Assembly (NCBI RefSeq): GCF_001758195.1
Contig: NZ_MASR01000002.1
Span: forward strand, 1-64,000
DNA: 64,000 bases
Source of the DNA: Pseudohongiella acticola
GTDB lineage: Bacteria; Pseudomonadota; Gammaproteobacteria; Pseudomonadales; Pseudohongiellaceae
Reading direction: 5' to 3'
Part shown: piece after piece, positions 29,493 through 39,327 of the stretch
How the letters are laid out: the number at the start of each line of letters is the position of its first letter
Numbering within the stretch: the stretch's first letter is position 1
Translations under genes and position numbers: made by a program
The notes under the pieces: generated by a model
What the model was told of the DNA's origin: nothing
The model's input: only the letters and a program-made list of their open reading frames with translations
Database searches by the model: none

Positions 29493-32198
29493 GTGTCGAA
29501 GGAGGGATCCGCCATCGACCGGAAGAGCAAACCAGAAGAGTCTTCAACGGCTGAGAAGCCAAAAGAGTCTTCAACAGCTGCAAAGCCAAAAGAGTCTTCA
29601 ACGGCCGCAAAGCCCAAAAAGCCTTCAACAGCTGCAAAGCCGAAAAAGCCTTCAACGGCCGCAAAGCAAAGTCAAAAGCAAGGTCAAAAGCCAGCTAAGC
29701 AGGCAAAACCAACCAAGAGCGCACCCAAGCCTCTGGTTGTCATTACCGGTTCCAACGGCAATATTGGAACAGCTCTGCGGCAAAAACTCAAATCTGACTA
29801 CCGTGTTGTCGGTCTTGATCGCGACGATAGCAAGCACACTGATATCGTTGCCGACCTGACATCACCTGATTCGCTCGCGCTCGCATTCCGCGAGCTGCGT
29901 GATCGCCACGGCCAGGACATTTCCGCCGTTGTGCACCTGGCCGCCTACTTCGACTTTACCGGTGAAAAATCACCCCTTTATGACAAAGTGAATGTTGAAG
30001 GCACAAAGAACCTGCTGACAGCACTGGCCGATTTTGAGGTCGCCCGATTCATCTACTCAGGGACCATGCTGGTGCATCAGGCTGTGTCGCCAGGCGAACG
30101 CGTCACCGAAAGTACGCCGATCGCTCCCAAATGGGCTTACCCGGAATCCAAGGCGGAAACCGAAGACGCCATTCGCGAGCATTGCCAGGACACGCCTTTC
30201 ACACTGTTACACCTGGCGGGTCTTTACGATGATCACACTGCCGTACCAACGCTGGCGCACCAGATTGCCCGAATCTACGAACGCGATATGAAGGCGCATC
30301 TGCATTCGGGCGACCAGGATGCAGGACAGTCGTTTATCCATCTGGATGACATGCTGGAACTGATCAAACGCTGCATTGACTGTCGCAATGCCTTGCCTGC
30401 AGACAACGTCATTCTGGCTGGCGAGCCGGATGTGATGAGTTACCAGCAGTTGCAGGATGAACTTGGTCGCCTGATACATGGCGCGGACGTCTGGCGCACA
30501 CTGTCGCTGCCACAGCCACTTGCCAAGGCCGGTGCCTGGCTGGAAGAAAAAGCCGAGCCGGTGGTACCGGACGCAATCGACCACGGCGAAAAACCCTTTA
30601 TCCGTCCGTTTCTGATTGACCTGGCCTGTGATCACTATGCGCTGGATATCAGCCATGCCAAGTACCTGCTGGACTGGCAACCCAGACACAGCATACACAA
30701 CAAGCTTGAGACGCTGGTCAGCAATCTGAAAAAAGATCCGGTCGCGTGGTATCAGAATAACGGTATCCGTGCGCCGGAGTGGCTGGTGGAAGCCGACGAA
30801 AAAACCGATAAACCCGAGGCCATGCGGCAACGTCATGAAACCTGGTACCGGGACGAACACGCACGTAATCTCTGGGGTGCCTTTTTTAACATTGCACTTG
30901 GCGCCTGGCTGATCGCTTCGGTGCCGCGGCTGGCATACGAATCACAGGCCATGGTTTACAGTGACATCATCTCTGGCATTGCCATCATGGTATTGGCGTC
31001 GCTGTCCCTGTCCTGGCGCTTGCCGTTGGCCCGCTGGGCTACCGCGGGCGTGGGTCTATGGGTGATGTCAGCGCCCCTGGTGTTCTGGGCACCCAGCACC
31101 AGCGCCTACCTGAACGGCTCCCTGATTGGTTTTCTGGTGGTAGCCCTGTCGGTGCTGTTGCGGCCCGCGCCGGGTATTTCGCCACTTGCGGTAATGAGTG
31201 GCCCCACGATTCCGCCGGGTTGGCAGTACTCGCCCTCCTCCTGGCTGCAGCGTTTGCCCATTATCATTCTGGCCTTTATCGGTTTCTTTATTTCCGCATA
31301 TATGGCCGCTTATCAATTGGGGCATGTCGACACTATCTGGGAGCCATTCTTTGCCGGCGCCATTCCCGACGATGGCAAAAACGGCACCAGCGAGATCATT
31401 ACCTCGTCAATTTCCGAAGCCTGGCCGGTGCCCGATGCCGGCGCCGGCGCGATGGTCTACCTGCTGGAGATCCTGGTGGGAGTTATTGGTTCGTCACAAC
31501 GTTGGCGCACCATGCCCTGGCTGACACTGCTGTTTGGCATTCTGATTGTGCCTCTGGGTGCGGTTTCCATCACCTTCATCATCATCCAGCCCATCCTGCT
31601 CGACACCTGGTGCACCTTGTGTCTGATGGCGGCCGCGGCGATGTTACTGCAGATTCCGTTTTCAGTGGATGAACTGGTCGCCACCTGTCAGTTTCTGCGT
31701 CGCCGCAAACGCGCCGGGCATTCATTACTGCGCGCCTTTATTTTTGGCGATACTGATGAAGGTGGCAAAAGCATGACCAGTGTCAAAGCCCTGAATACAA
31801 CGGATGATTTTGAGCGATCGCCTGTTGCCATTATCCAGGACATTTTCACCGGTGGCGTGCGTCTGTGCTACGGCCTGCTGGCTTGTATCGTATTAGGCTC
31901 GCTGTTGATGCTGAGCCGTTTGTTGCTGGGCGTGGAAGGCAGTATGGCCGATGCGCATCACCTGATCGGCGCGCTGGTGCTTACCATTTCGGTCACCTCG
32001 CTGGCGGAAGTGGCCCGACCTCTGCGCTACCTGAATCTGTTCCTGGCGCTGGGGTTGATAATCTGTGCGCTGGTACTGGACAGCACCTTGCTGGTCACTG
32101 GCGTGACACTGCTGATCGCGGTCCTGATCATGGTCACCAGCATTCCGCGCGGCCCGGTTAATGGCAAGTACGGTAATTGGTCACGGTTGATTGTATGA
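29493..32198 (+). CDS. Epimerase-SPW-VKOR-like membrane fusion protein
   Basis: A 901-residue protein in four parts. Residues 1-78 are a Lys/Ser/Thr/Ala/Pro-rich tail containing five 9-residue repeats. Residues 79-400 form an extended SDR (GSNGNIG, catalytic Y216PESK220). Residues about 455-560 carry SPW-type membrane helices. Residues about 588-730 resemble a four-helix VKOR domain with the redox pair C707TLC710, followed by more helices to 901. VKOR domains reoxidise thiol-oxidising partners; the fusion to an epimerase is unusual. The GTG at 29493 has no ribosome site; AAGGAGGG at 29499-29506 would serve a start at about 29514, where the in-frame codon is ATC. The true start is therefore uncertain. 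Confidence 0.75.
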   Translation: MSKEGSAIDRKSKPEESSTAEKPKESSTAAKPKESSTAAKPKKPSTAAKPKKPSTAAKQSQKQGQKPAKQAKPTKSAPKPLVVITGSNGNIGTALRQKLKSDYRVVGLDRDDSKHTDIVADLTSPDSLALAFRELRDRHGQDISAVVHLAAYFDFTGEKSPLYDKVNVEGTKNLLTALADFEVARFIYSGTMLVHQAVSPGERVTESTPIAPKWAYPESKAETEDAIREHCQDTPFTLLHLAGLYDDHTAVPTLAHQIARIYERDMKAHLHSGDQDAGQSFIHLDDMLELIKRCIDCRNALPADNVILAGEPDVMSYQQLQDELGRLIHGADVWRTLSLPQPLAKAGAWLEEKAEPVVPDAIDHGEKPFIRPFLIDLACDHYALDISHAKYLLDWQPRHSIHNKLETLVSNLKKDPVAWYQNNGIRAPEWLVEADEKTDKPEAMRQRHETWYRDEHARNLWGAFFNIALGAWLIASVPRLAYESQAMVYSDIISGIAIMVLASLSLSWRLPLARWATAGVGLWVMSAPLVFWAPSTSAYLNGSLIGFLVVALSVLLRPAPGISPLAVMSGPTIPPGWQYSPSSWLQRLPIIILAFIGFFISAYMAAYQLGHVDTIWEPFFAGAIPDDGKNGTSEIITSSISEAWPVPDAGAGAMVYLLEILVGVIGSSQRWRTMPWLTLLFGILIVPLGAVSITFIIIQPILLDTWCTLCLMAAAAMLLQIPFSVDELVATCQFLRRRKRAGHSLLRAFIFGDTDEGGKSMTSVKALNTTDDFERSPVAIIQDIFTGGVRLCYGLLACIVLGSLLMLSRLLLGVEGSMADAHHLIGALVLTISVTSLAEVARPLRYLNLFLALGLIICALVLDSTLLVTGVTLLIAVLIMVTSIPRGPVNGKYGNWSRLIV
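29538..29672 (+). repeat. Five in-frame 27-bp repeats in the fusion protein N-terminus
   Basis: Units begin at 29538, 29565, 29592, 29619 and 29646 and encode the nonapeptide (E/K)(S/P)STAAKPK with small changes. Whole-unit gain or loss would change the length of a flexible, positively charged tether without shifting frame. Confidence 0.93.
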
Positions 32199-32271
32199 GG
32201 CTGGCTGCATTAGGCTGGCTAACGGAGTGCACGCCGCCGAGCCATCATGAGTGGCCCGGCGTGCAATACGA

Positions 32272-32736
32272 TCAGCCTGCAACCATCAGCTGCTGCTTGC
32301 GTTCCTTGATCTGGCTGCCGACCGCAACCAGATCTATGTCAGCAGAGCGCATCAAGGGAAACATTTCCTTTTCCTCCTCTTTGACATGATGATCGATGTA
32401 CTCAGACAGGACTTTCACCCTGGCATCAAACAGCTCCTCGTCGCCCTTCATATCAAGGATTTCTCCGATAAGCACTTTGGCACTTGAGTGCTCTACCACA
32501 GCTTCGTTAACCAGAGGTTTTTCCTTCTTGATATTCTTGACAAAAACCGGATAAAGAATCTCTTCTTCTACCTGGGTATGCACCAGTAGCTCCATGCAGA
32601 TTTCGTCCGCCAGTTTCTTTTTGCTGACAAATGCTTTATCACCCAGTTCTTCAAATTGCTTGAATGCAGCTTTCACCTTCTTGTGATCAGCCATCAGAAT
32701 CTTGATTGCGTCGTCCTTTGCATTACTATTAGCCAT
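32272..32736 (-). CDS. Hemerythrin HHE-domain protein
   Basis: A 154-residue four-helix protein. The diiron ligand pattern appears as ADHKKVKAAF, ELLVHTQVEEEILYPVF, VEHSSAKVLIGEI and DHHVKEEEKEMFPLM. Such proteins bind oxygen or NO, or handle iron under stress. I use the ATG at 32736 with AAGGAG upstream. It lies just downstream of the K+ channel gene on the same strand, within a minus-strand run from 35.6 kb. Confidence 0.9.
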   Translation of the reverse strand: MANSNAKDDAIKILMADHKKVKAAFKQFEELGDKAFVSKKKLADEICMELLVHTQVEEEILYPVFVKNIKKEKPLVNEAVVEHSSAKVLIGEILDMKGDEELFDARVKVLSEYIDHHVKEEEKEMFPLMRSADIDLVAVGSQIKERKQQLMVAG

Positions 32737-32777
32737 CAGTACTACTCCTTGTTTAATCAAAAGGTCCAACATTAAAG

Positions 32778-33770
32778 TCAATCGTAGCTAGCGTCCGGAA
32801 AAACCCCATCCAGGGCGCCCCAGCCACTGCTTTCCACATACACAGCCAGAACCGTTTCGAACGACTGCGCGTGAACTCCACGGCGTAACATTGCCATATC
32901 TTCGTTGAGTGCATCTCTTATGCGTTTGTCGCGAATCAGAGACGACCAGTGACTGGTGATGGCGTTCACCGCCAATGCACGAACCAGGGTCAGGCTAACC
33001 TGACATTGTGCGATAACCTTTAGCGGGTACGCCTGTCTGTTGGCCAAAACCCGAGTCAGGAACGTTGTCAAACGTTGAATATTAACGGGCAGACATACGC
33101 GCGCCGAGCGTTCGCTGAATGCTTGAATCACCGGATAGGCAAGGTATTTTTGGGCGGCACCCGCCACCGCCATGTCGAGCGAAGCAAGATGTCCCGAAAT
33201 AAATTCCACGCTTTCCTTATCGCACTGCGCCGATTGTTGGACGGTGAAGCGGATCTGCTCCATGGCATCAATCATCAACGCAAGCCGACGATTCTCCACC
33301 ACTGCCGTCAGCACCTGAATACTATAGGTTATCGCCAGTGTGAGCAGAAAAAGACCGTTGAAGCCAGCAATCGCAGAGGCAAACTGCCCCCGGGTGTCCA
33401 GTGCCTTAAAATCGCCGTAGCCAACCGTGGTGATGGTATAACCTGTGTAATAAATGCGTTCTGCCAGCGTCGAGGGCAGGCCCGATTGTGCATTAACCAG
33501 TGTAATCCCCTGCCAGGAAAATACCAGCACCCAGCCTACCCAGATGCAGACAACCCAGAACAGAATCATGACCACCAGTACGGCTGGCCCACTCATGATA
33601 CGCCGGCGCGCACCACTGGACCGGCCCTGCGGTCGAAACCAACGCCACATGAAGTGACTCACCGGATTGGACACCGGCCCCGCACCTTCCATGGTCAGGG
33701 TCGTTACAATCAGGTCCACCATGGCGACCAGAATAATTAACAGGCCGATGATCAACAGCACAACTGACAT
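32778..33770 (-). CDS. Two-helix potassium channel
   Basis: A 330-residue membrane protein. A first helix (LLIIGLLIILVAMVDLIV) precedes a KcsA-like pore unit: helix near 70-95, pore loop with the selectivity filter TTVGYGDF, then helix FNGLFLLTLAITYSIQVLTAV. The C-terminal 170 residues are cytoplasmic, helical and without a recognisable RCK nucleotide-binding motif. It probably conducts K+; the gating signal is unknown. AGGAG precedes the ATG, which is 1 bp after the upstream gene. Confidence 0.85.
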   Translation of the reverse strand: MSVVLLIIGLLIILVAMVDLIVTTLTMEGAGPVSNPVSHFMWRWFRPQGRSSGARRRIMSGPAVLVVMILFWVVCIWVGWVLVFSWQGITLVNAQSGLPSTLAERIYYTGYTITTVGYGDFKALDTRGQFASAIAGFNGLFLLTLAITYSIQVLTAVVENRRLALMIDAMEQIRFTVQQSAQCDKESVEFISGHLASLDMAVAGAAQKYLAYPVIQAFSERSARVCLPVNIQRLTTFLTRVLANRQAYPLKVIAQCQVSLTLVRALAVNAITSHWSSLIRDKRIRDALNEDMAMLRRGVHAQSFETVLAVYVESSGWGALDGVFPDASYD

Positions 33771-33771
33771 A

Positions 33772-34164
33772 TTAGGGCTCCTGATATCCTAAAGGCACGA
33801 ATTCCAGTTCACCCGTAGCCGGGTTGGCGGGAAAATAAAAACCCACGCGTCGCGTCGATTCGGCGGCCAGATAGTCAACCTGAGACGTGGCGCTTAGCGT
33901 GTCTTCATTGGCTCGGACCAGACGGCTCTCCAGTTGCAACGCTGATGCAGTCTGGTCTCCCCGGTTACTGACGTCCACGAGCACCAGATAGCGCTGCATC
34001 ACAGGTTCGACCGACACCACGTCAAATTCAATATCAGGCGGCTGTTCACCTGCAGTCGCAGCCAGCCATGCCAGGTAAACGATGGTAAAACAGATCAGAA
34101 CAAAGCCCGCCAGCCCTACGAACCATTCCCACAATGGCGTTGTTGATCTTCGATGCCCGATCAA
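33772..34164 (-). CDS. TIGR02588-family membrane-anchored protein
   Basis: A 130-residue protein with one N-terminal helix (PLWEWFVGLAGFVLICFTIVY) and an extracytoplasmic beta-rich domain of about 90 residues (LVLVDVSNRGDQTASALQLE). It matches the uncharacterised TIGR02588 pattern, and its upstream neighbour is the usual partner TIGR02587. The start codon is TTG with GGGAGG 5 nt upstream. The domain resembles Ig-like CARDB folds by pattern only. Confidence 0.78.
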   Translation of the reverse strand: MIGHRRSTTPLWEWFVGLAGFVLICFTIVYLAWLAATAGEQPPDIEFDVVSVEPVMQRYLVLVDVSNRGDQTASALQLESRLVRANEDTLSATSQVDYLAAESTRRVGFYFPANPATGELEFVPLGYQEP

Positions 34165-34217
34165 ATTAGCCTCCCTGGTTTCAATCGTTCTGGCGTTTGA
34201 TGATTGTCGCCCGACAT

Positions 34218-35108
34218 CTAAATAATAAATCGGGCCGCAGCCGCCCCAATGCCGGCCGGAAACAATAATACAACCACATTGGCCAGAATCTGCGCACTGG
34301 CCAGCCCATCAAAGTGATCGAATACCCACAACATCAATGCACTGGCTGCCAATGCCACAACAAATGCAATACAGGTGTAACGCAGGTAGTCGATATGAGT
34401 TTGTTGCTTGCCACCCTGGCTGCTCTTGCTTTCCTTAGCTTCCGTATTGTCCTGCTCGCTCTGGTAACTGTCGGGCTCGCGCGACTCCGCAACACTGCTC
34501 GCCACCGTAAAAATATACATGACGAGCAGAGTCGTTGAAAACAGCGCCAGCTGATGCCAGGGCGTCATACGGTTGGCAATGAGATGTATCTCTTCCGTGG
34601 GCGCCACGTTGAGCGCAAGAAACAGGGCACCAATGGCCAGCACCACAAGCCGGTCAATTGCACTTTTTCCCGCGGTCCTGTCGTGCTCCCCGCGACCCAG
34701 TTCACTGCGTGCCAGCAGGGCCCCCAGACTGGCCGGAACGGTCTGCAGCATCACCGCTGTAAAGTTGATACCGGCAGGATAATCACTGGCGGCGACACTG
34801 AACAGGTAAAGAACGATACCCGACACCACAAAGCCAAAACCATAGGCCACAAAAACATCAATGATGTTATCGGTCAGGTTCCGACTCGCGGTAAAACCGA
34901 TCAGACTGGAGACACCCACCAGCAACGGTAAACTGACCACAATGAGCACGATCAGCCTGACCGGATCAATATAAAAACCCAGCCACCACATCTCCATTGT
35001 CATCATCAGCGGCAAGCCAAAAACAACGGCACCCCCGATCGCCCTCCCCACGCCCATCCAGCCTGGCTGGGGCGCTTCAGTTTCCGGGGAATCACGGGTC
35101 GGGGACAT
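34218..35108 (-). CDS. TIGR02587-family integral membrane protein
   Basis: A 296-residue polytopic protein with about seven hydrophobic segments. GLPLMMTMEMWWLGFYIDP and TASRNLTDNIIDVFVAYGFG are the conserved face of TIGR02587, known from genomes as a pair with TIGR02588. Function unknown. A Ser/Gln/Glu-rich loop (about 200-220) splits the protein. I start at the ATG at 35108; a TTG at 35141 also lacks a good ribosome site. Confidence 0.82.
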   Translation of the reverse strand: MSPTRDSPETEAPQPGWMGVGRAIGGAVVFGLPLMMTMEMWWLGFYIDPVRLIVLIVVSLPLLVGVSSLIGFTASRNLTDNIIDVFVAYGFGFVVSGIVLYLFSVAASDYPAGINFTAVMLQTVPASLGALLARSELGRGEHDRTAGKSAIDRLVVLAIGALFLALNVAPTEEIHLIANRMTPWHQLALFSTTLLVMYIFTVASSVAESREPDSYQSEQDNTEAKESKSSQGGKQQTHIDYLRYTCIAFVVALAASALMLWVFDHFDGLASAQILANVVVLLFPAGIGAAAARFII

Positions 35109-35149
35109 CGTTTCGTTGCAGCCTGAAAGACTCTTAACCAAAAAAACGC

Positions 35150-35602
35150 TTAATGCGCGCTGCTGGCGTCCTGCCGTGCTTTCAGCTCATTGGCCATATG
35201 CAGGTGTTCATGCAGCTTGGGCAATTTCTGACGAGCAAATGCGCTGATTTCAGGAATCTCAGAGTGACTCGCTCGTTCAAACAGATTCGTGGTTTGTTCG
35301 TGCGCGTTAATCTGATTCTTGATATAGGCCTCGTCAAAGGATTCGCCACTACGGACACTGAGTATCATTGCTTTGGCTTGATCCATCAGGGTGGCGTCGT
35401 CTGCGATTTCCAGATTCGCGCGGCGGGCAATGGCTTTCAGCTCATCATTCGCTTCCGTGTGATCGGCAATCATCATGCGGGCAAAGGCAACCACGGAAGG
35501 ACCTCCTTCTTCCAACGCCATTCGTGCCGTTTCAATCTCTGCAATACCTTTCGCAGAGGCTTTTTCTACAAAGTCTTTAGCATCAATAGTATCTTTACTC
35601 AT
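35150..35602 (-). CDS. DUF4142 ferritin-like protein
   Basis: A 150-residue all-helical protein without a signal peptide in the chosen frame. FVEKASAKGIAEIETARMAL, FARMMIADHTEANDELKAIA and NQINAHEQTTNLFERASHSE are the repeated helical signatures of DUF4142 (predicted ferritin-like outer-membrane or periplasmic stress proteins). The ATG at 35602 has GGAAGA upstream; 35617 is an alternative. Divergent from katE, which suits an oxidative or osmotic stress context. Confidence 0.82.
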   Translation of the reverse strand: MSKDTIDAKDFVEKASAKGIAEIETARMALEEGGPSVVAFARMMIADHTEANDELKAIARRANLEIADDATLMDQAKAMILSVRSGESFDEAYIKNQINAHEQTTNLFERASHSEIPEISAFARQKLPKLHEHLHMANELKARQDASSAH

Positions 35603-36028
35603 ATCATCATCTTCCATGTTAAAAATATTAGTACATTGATATCCGTATTCCATAACCTTTGAAATACGTTGTCTTGCAGGAGCACTATGCTCCTGACAGT
35701 TTGGACCTGTCAACCCTGAAGAAGTTCATACGGAACACTAGAGCCTGTCGCAATCGTTCTGAAACGAGTGACGACTTTAACCTGGGTTAATCAGCAAACC
35801 TTTATTGCTTCTGGAAATCTTGTCATATTATTATCTGGCTGGTCATGCATTTTACGATGTGGAATTTTCGGCAATATTTGTAGTCTCAATGTTTGCGCTA
35901 ATTGTTGCGAAACTATCCAGATAAATTCAGACTATTTTTTTCATACTGATAAAGATAGAACGCAAAGAAGGAGATCCAACGAGACAGAATCATTACGAAT
36001 TGCAGCTAAAGCTGAAAAAGGAGGTAGT
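35603..36028. promoter_or_regulatory. AT-rich divergent intergenic region with a 7-bp inverted repeat
   Basis: This 426-bp gap between DUF4142 and katE holds no convincing gene; the in-frame extension of katE to 35768 is Cys/Phe-rich and unlike any catalase. A perfect inverted repeat CAGGAGC-ACTAT-GCTCCTG lies at 35677-35695. It could be a shared operator or an RNA hairpin in the DUF4142 leader. No confident -35/-10 pair can be assigned. Confidence 0.45.
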
Positions 36029-38095
36029 ATGAAGGACGATACCACTAACACCACTCGCGGCACCGGCGGTGAGCTTCATCAACAGGCGGGTGATGGTGCC
36101 CCTACCCTGACAACTCAGCAGGGCGGTCCCGTGGCGGACGACCAGAACTCTCTTAAGGCGGGCATGCGAGGCCCCACCTTGCTGGAAGATCATATTCTGC
36201 GCGACAAAATTTTCCATTTCGATCATGAACGCATCCCTGAACGCGTGGTTCACGCGCGCGGTTTCGGCGTTCACGGTTTCTTCGAAACCTATGATTCGTT
36301 ATCAGACATTACCTGTGCAGACTTATTCCAGCGGCCAGGAGAAAAAACGTCAGCGTTTGTTCGCTTTTCCACAGTTGCTGGGAGCAAGGGCTCACCAGAT
36401 CTGGCACGAGATGTCAGGGGGTTTGCGGTCAAGCTGTACACCAAAGAAGGCAACTGGGACATTGTTGGTAACAACATTCCGGTGTTTTTTATCCAGGACG
36501 CGATGAAATTTCCGGACCTGGTTCATGCCGCCAAAGAAGAACCAGACAGCGGTTTTCCACAGGCCCAGACGGCTCATGACAACTTCTGGGATTTTATTTC
36601 CTTGACCCCGGAAAGTATGAACATGGTGATGTGGATCATGTCAGATCGTGCCATACCACGCTCTTTCCGTTTTATGGAAGGCTTTGGTGTGCATAGCTTC
36701 CGGATGATCAATGAGGAAGGCAAAGCGGTCTTTGTAAAATTCCACTGGAAACCCAAACTGGGGTTGCAGTCTGTACTTTGGGACGAGGCGCTGAAGATTA
36801 ATGGCGCCGATCCGGACTTCCACCGGCGCGATCTGTGGGATGCCATCAATAGAGGTGACTATCCCGAGTGGGAGCTGGGGCTGCAGGTGTTCGATGAAGA
36901 ATTCGCCGAACAATTTGAATTTGATGTGCTCGACGCAACCAAAATAATTCCCGAGGAACAGGTACCCATTCAGCCTGTGGGCAGACTGGTACTCGAGCGA
37001 GTGGTCGATAACTTTTTTGCCGAAACTGAACAGGTTGCCTTCTGCACGCAGAATATTGTTCGTGGTATAGATCATTCGGAAGATCCGTTGCTGCAGGGAC
37101 GCAACTTTTCCTACCTGGACACGCAAGTAAAACGCCTGGGCGGACCCAACTTCACGCACATCCCAGTGAATGCGCCCAAGTGCCCGGTGAATCATTTTCA
37201 GCAGGATGGGCACATGGCCATGCACAATCCCAAAGGGCGCGCCAACTACGAACCCAATAGCTGGGGTGAACAGGGCGGGCCGCGAGAATGTCCGATGAAA
37301 GGCTTCACCAGTTACCGTCAGCCAGCAATTGGAGACAGACAGCGTGTACGTTCAGAAACCTTTGCTGATCACTACAGCCAGGCACGCCAGTTCTACATCA
37401 GCCAGACCCCCACGGAGCAAAACCACATGGCGAAAGCGCTGGGTTTTGAGCTAAGTAAGGTCAAAACCGAACGCATCCGTGAACGTGTCGTCTCGCATCT
37501 ATTGAACATTGACAACGAGTTGGCAAAAAACGTGGCTGCCATGCTTGCCATTGACCCATTGCCAGACCCGGCCGAGGCTGCCATGCCGACGCGGCAGGAC
37601 CTGCCCTCTTCCGACAAACTCAGCATCATCAAAAATGGCCCCGGTAGTTTCAAAGGTCGCAAACTTGGCGTGTTAATGAGCGCGGGTGCAAACGCCAAAC
37701 TGTTTGCTGCGTTACAAACAGCCTGCAAGGAAGAAGGCGCCATGCTGGAAGTCATAGCACCCATGACCGGCGCATTAAAGCTCAGCGATGGCAATAGCGT
37801 CAAGGTAGATGAGAAAGTTGATGGCGGCCCATCAGTGCTATACGATGCAGTTGTATTGCTTCCGGGAGACGAAGGTTCGGAAGAATTGAGCAGAATCCCG
37901 GCAGCGCAGAACTATGTCAAAGATGCATTTGACCACCAGAAATTTATTGCTTACGTAGACGCCGCAGCAGGGCTGATGGACAGGGCCGGTATCGGCAAGG
38001 CGCTCGATGAGGGTTGCCTGAAGTTGGATACCCAGACCTCAGCCGATGATTTTATCACTGCTTGCCGGCAAATACGGTACTGGCAACGACAGTAG
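36029..38095 (+). CDS. katE: Large-subunit catalase HPII (clade II)
   Basis: A 688-residue catalase disproportionating hydrogen peroxide. The distal histidine is in [15 protein letters not shown], followed by [24 protein letters not shown]. The proximal haem tyrosine lies in [10 protein letters not shown]. The extra C-terminal domain (about 555-688, beginning [12 protein letters not shown]) is the DJ-1/class-I-amidotransferase-like fold unique to clade II. The ATG at 36029 has AAAGGAGG 6 nt upstream. The N-terminal arm is hydrophilic (Thr/Gly/Gln-rich), like other HPII. Slightly shorter than E. coli HPII (753). Confidence 0.95.
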   Translation: MKDDTTNTTRGTGGELHQQAGDGAPTLTTQQGGPVADDQNSLKAGMRGPTLLEDHILRDKIFHFDHERIPERVVHARGFGVHGFFETYDSLSDITCADLFQRPGEKTSAFVRFSTVAGSKGSPDLARDVRGFAVKLYTKEGNWDIVGNNIPVFFIQDAMKFPDLVHAAKEEPDSGFPQAQTAHDNFWDFISLTPESMNMVMWIMSDRAIPRSFRFMEGFGVHSFRMINEEGKAVFVKFHWKPKLGLQSVLWDEALKINGADPDFHRRDLWDAINRGDYPEWELGLQVFDEEFAEQFEFDVLDATKIIPEEQVPIQPVGRLVLERVVDNFFAETEQVAFCTQNIVRGIDHSEDPLLQGRNFSYLDTQVKRLGGPNFTHIPVNAPKCPVNHFQQDGHMAMHNPKGRANYEPNSWGEQGGPRECPMKGFTSYRQPAIGDRQRVRSETFADHYSQARQFYISQTPTEQNHMAKALGFELSKVKTERIRERVVSHLLNIDNELAKNVAAMLAIDPLPDPAEAAMPTRQDLPSSDKLSIIKNGPGSFKGRKLGVLMSAGANAKLFAALQTACKEEGAMLEVIAPMTGALKLSDGNSVKVDEKVDGGPSVLYDAVVLLPGDEGSEELSRIPAAQNYVKDAFDHQKFIAYVDAAAGLMDRAGIGKALDEGCLKLDTQTSADDFITACRQIRYWQRQ

Positions 38096-38103
38096 TCTGG
38101 ACT

Positions 38104-38134
38104 CCGGGGGCGGGCCAGGAAAACCCTCCCCCGG
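38104..38134. terminator. GC-rich hairpin after katE
   Basis: CCGGGGG (38104-38110) pairs with CCCCCGG (38128-38134) across a 17-nt loop, 8 nt past the katE stop. No T-tract follows, so termination would need another factor, or the hairpin protects the 3' end. Confidence 0.4.
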
Positions 38135-38173
38135 GTAATACCTAGAGCGAAACCCTGACTGAAGGATTCAGAA

Positions 38174-39307
38174 ATGGCGCCTCGCGACACCGCTAGTCAG
38201 AATCAGGCACAAGCCCATACTCAGGCCAAGAAACCCGACCATCACCGTCATCATGATCGTCGCTGGTGGTCTCGCCGTGTGCTGTTGATCGTGGCGACCC
38301 TGGTTGTGCTGCTGGTGGTCATTCGCCTCGCCCTGCCCTCGATAATCAAATCCTATCTGAACCGCAATCTCGCTGAAATTGGTGACTATCGCGGTCACAT
38401 TGAAAATGTTGACCTGGCCATCTGGCGCGGCGCCTATGTGATCAGGGAGCTGGACGTGGTCAAACTGGAAGACAATGTACCGGTGCCTTTTTTTCGGGTG
38501 ACGGCGATTGATCTTTCTGTGGACTGGTCGGCTTTGTTGAGAGGCGCTGTTGTCGCAGAAATCGATTTTTTGCAGCCTGAACTCCATTTTGTGGATGCCA
38601 ACGATAACGCTGAACAGGCCGGTGCCGGCACCGATTGGCAACTGACGTTACAACAGCTGGTTCCCATTACCATCAACCGGCTCAGTATCCAGCAGGGACA
38701 ACTGCACTTTCACAATTTCCAGTCCGAGCCTCCGGTGCACATTGTGGTGACCGATCTTGGTGGGCAGTTCACCAATCTCAGTAATGCCGACCGTAGCGAA
38801 GCCGCCGTAAATTCGGAGTTTTCGTTTAACGCGCAGGTACTGGGCGCCGCGCGTGCATCGGTTGAAGGATACCTGGACCCGCTTGGCGATTTCCGAGATT
38901 TTGATATTGACCTGCGTGTTCTGGGTATTGACCTGACCCGGATAAATGACTTCGCCGAAGCCTACGGCAATTTTGATATAGAAACAGGCGAAGGCGATTT
39001 TGTTATGGAGCTACAGGCGGAAAATGGTCAGCTGGAGGGCTATGCCCGACCGGTACTGGACAATGTCGCCATTCTGGACCTGAGTGAGGACGGAGAAGAG
39101 GGTGTGCTCAGCGCTGCCTGGGAAGCAATCGTCGCTGCGCTTGGGCAAATCTTCCGCAACCAGCCAGAAGACCGGATTGCCACCGAAATAGAAATTAGTG
39201 GCAACCTGGATAATCAAGACGTCAGTGCGTGGCAGGCCTTTGTGTCAATCTTGCGTAACGCGTTTATTGAAGCCTATGATGCACAGTTTCGCCCCAATCA
39301 GCCCTGA
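38174..39307 (+). CDS. AsmA/DUF748-like membrane-anchored protein
   Basis: A 377-residue protein with a His-rich cytoplasmic N-terminus (HHRHHDRR-type, residues 23-30), one transmembrane helix (VLLIVATLVVLLVVIRLAL) and a long periplasmic beta-rich part. IENVDLAIWRGAYVIRELDVVKL and VDWSALLRGAVVAEIDFLQPELHFV are typical of the AsmA/DUF748 bridge-like group, members of which act in envelope lipid homeostasis. It is shorter than most AsmA proteins. Convergent with norR, 20 bp apart. Confidence 0.75.
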   Translation: MAPRDTASQNQAQAHTQAKKPDHHRHHDRRWWSRRVLLIVATLVVLLVVIRLALPSIIKSYLNRNLAEIGDYRGHIENVDLAIWRGAYVIRELDVVKLEDNVPVPFFRVTAIDLSVDWSALLRGAVVAEIDFLQPELHFVDANDNAEQAGAGTDWQLTLQQLVPITINRLSIQQGQLHFHNFQSEPPVHIVVTDLGGQFTNLSNADRSEAAVNSEFSFNAQVLGAARASVEGYLDPLGDFRDFDIDLRVLGIDLTRINDFAEAYGNFDIETGEGDFVMELQAENGQLEGYARPVLDNVAILDLSEDGEEGVLSAAWEAIVAALGQIFRNQPEDRIATEIEISGNLDNQDVSAWQAFVSILRNAFIEAYDAQFRPNQP

Positions 39308-39327
39308 GGTTTTTTTATTCGCTGCCA

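Noticed and set aside
35768-36028. N-terminal extension of the catalase
   Set aside because: The extra 87 residues are Cys/Phe-rich, unlike HPII, and a strong AAAGGAGG site precedes the ATG at 36029.
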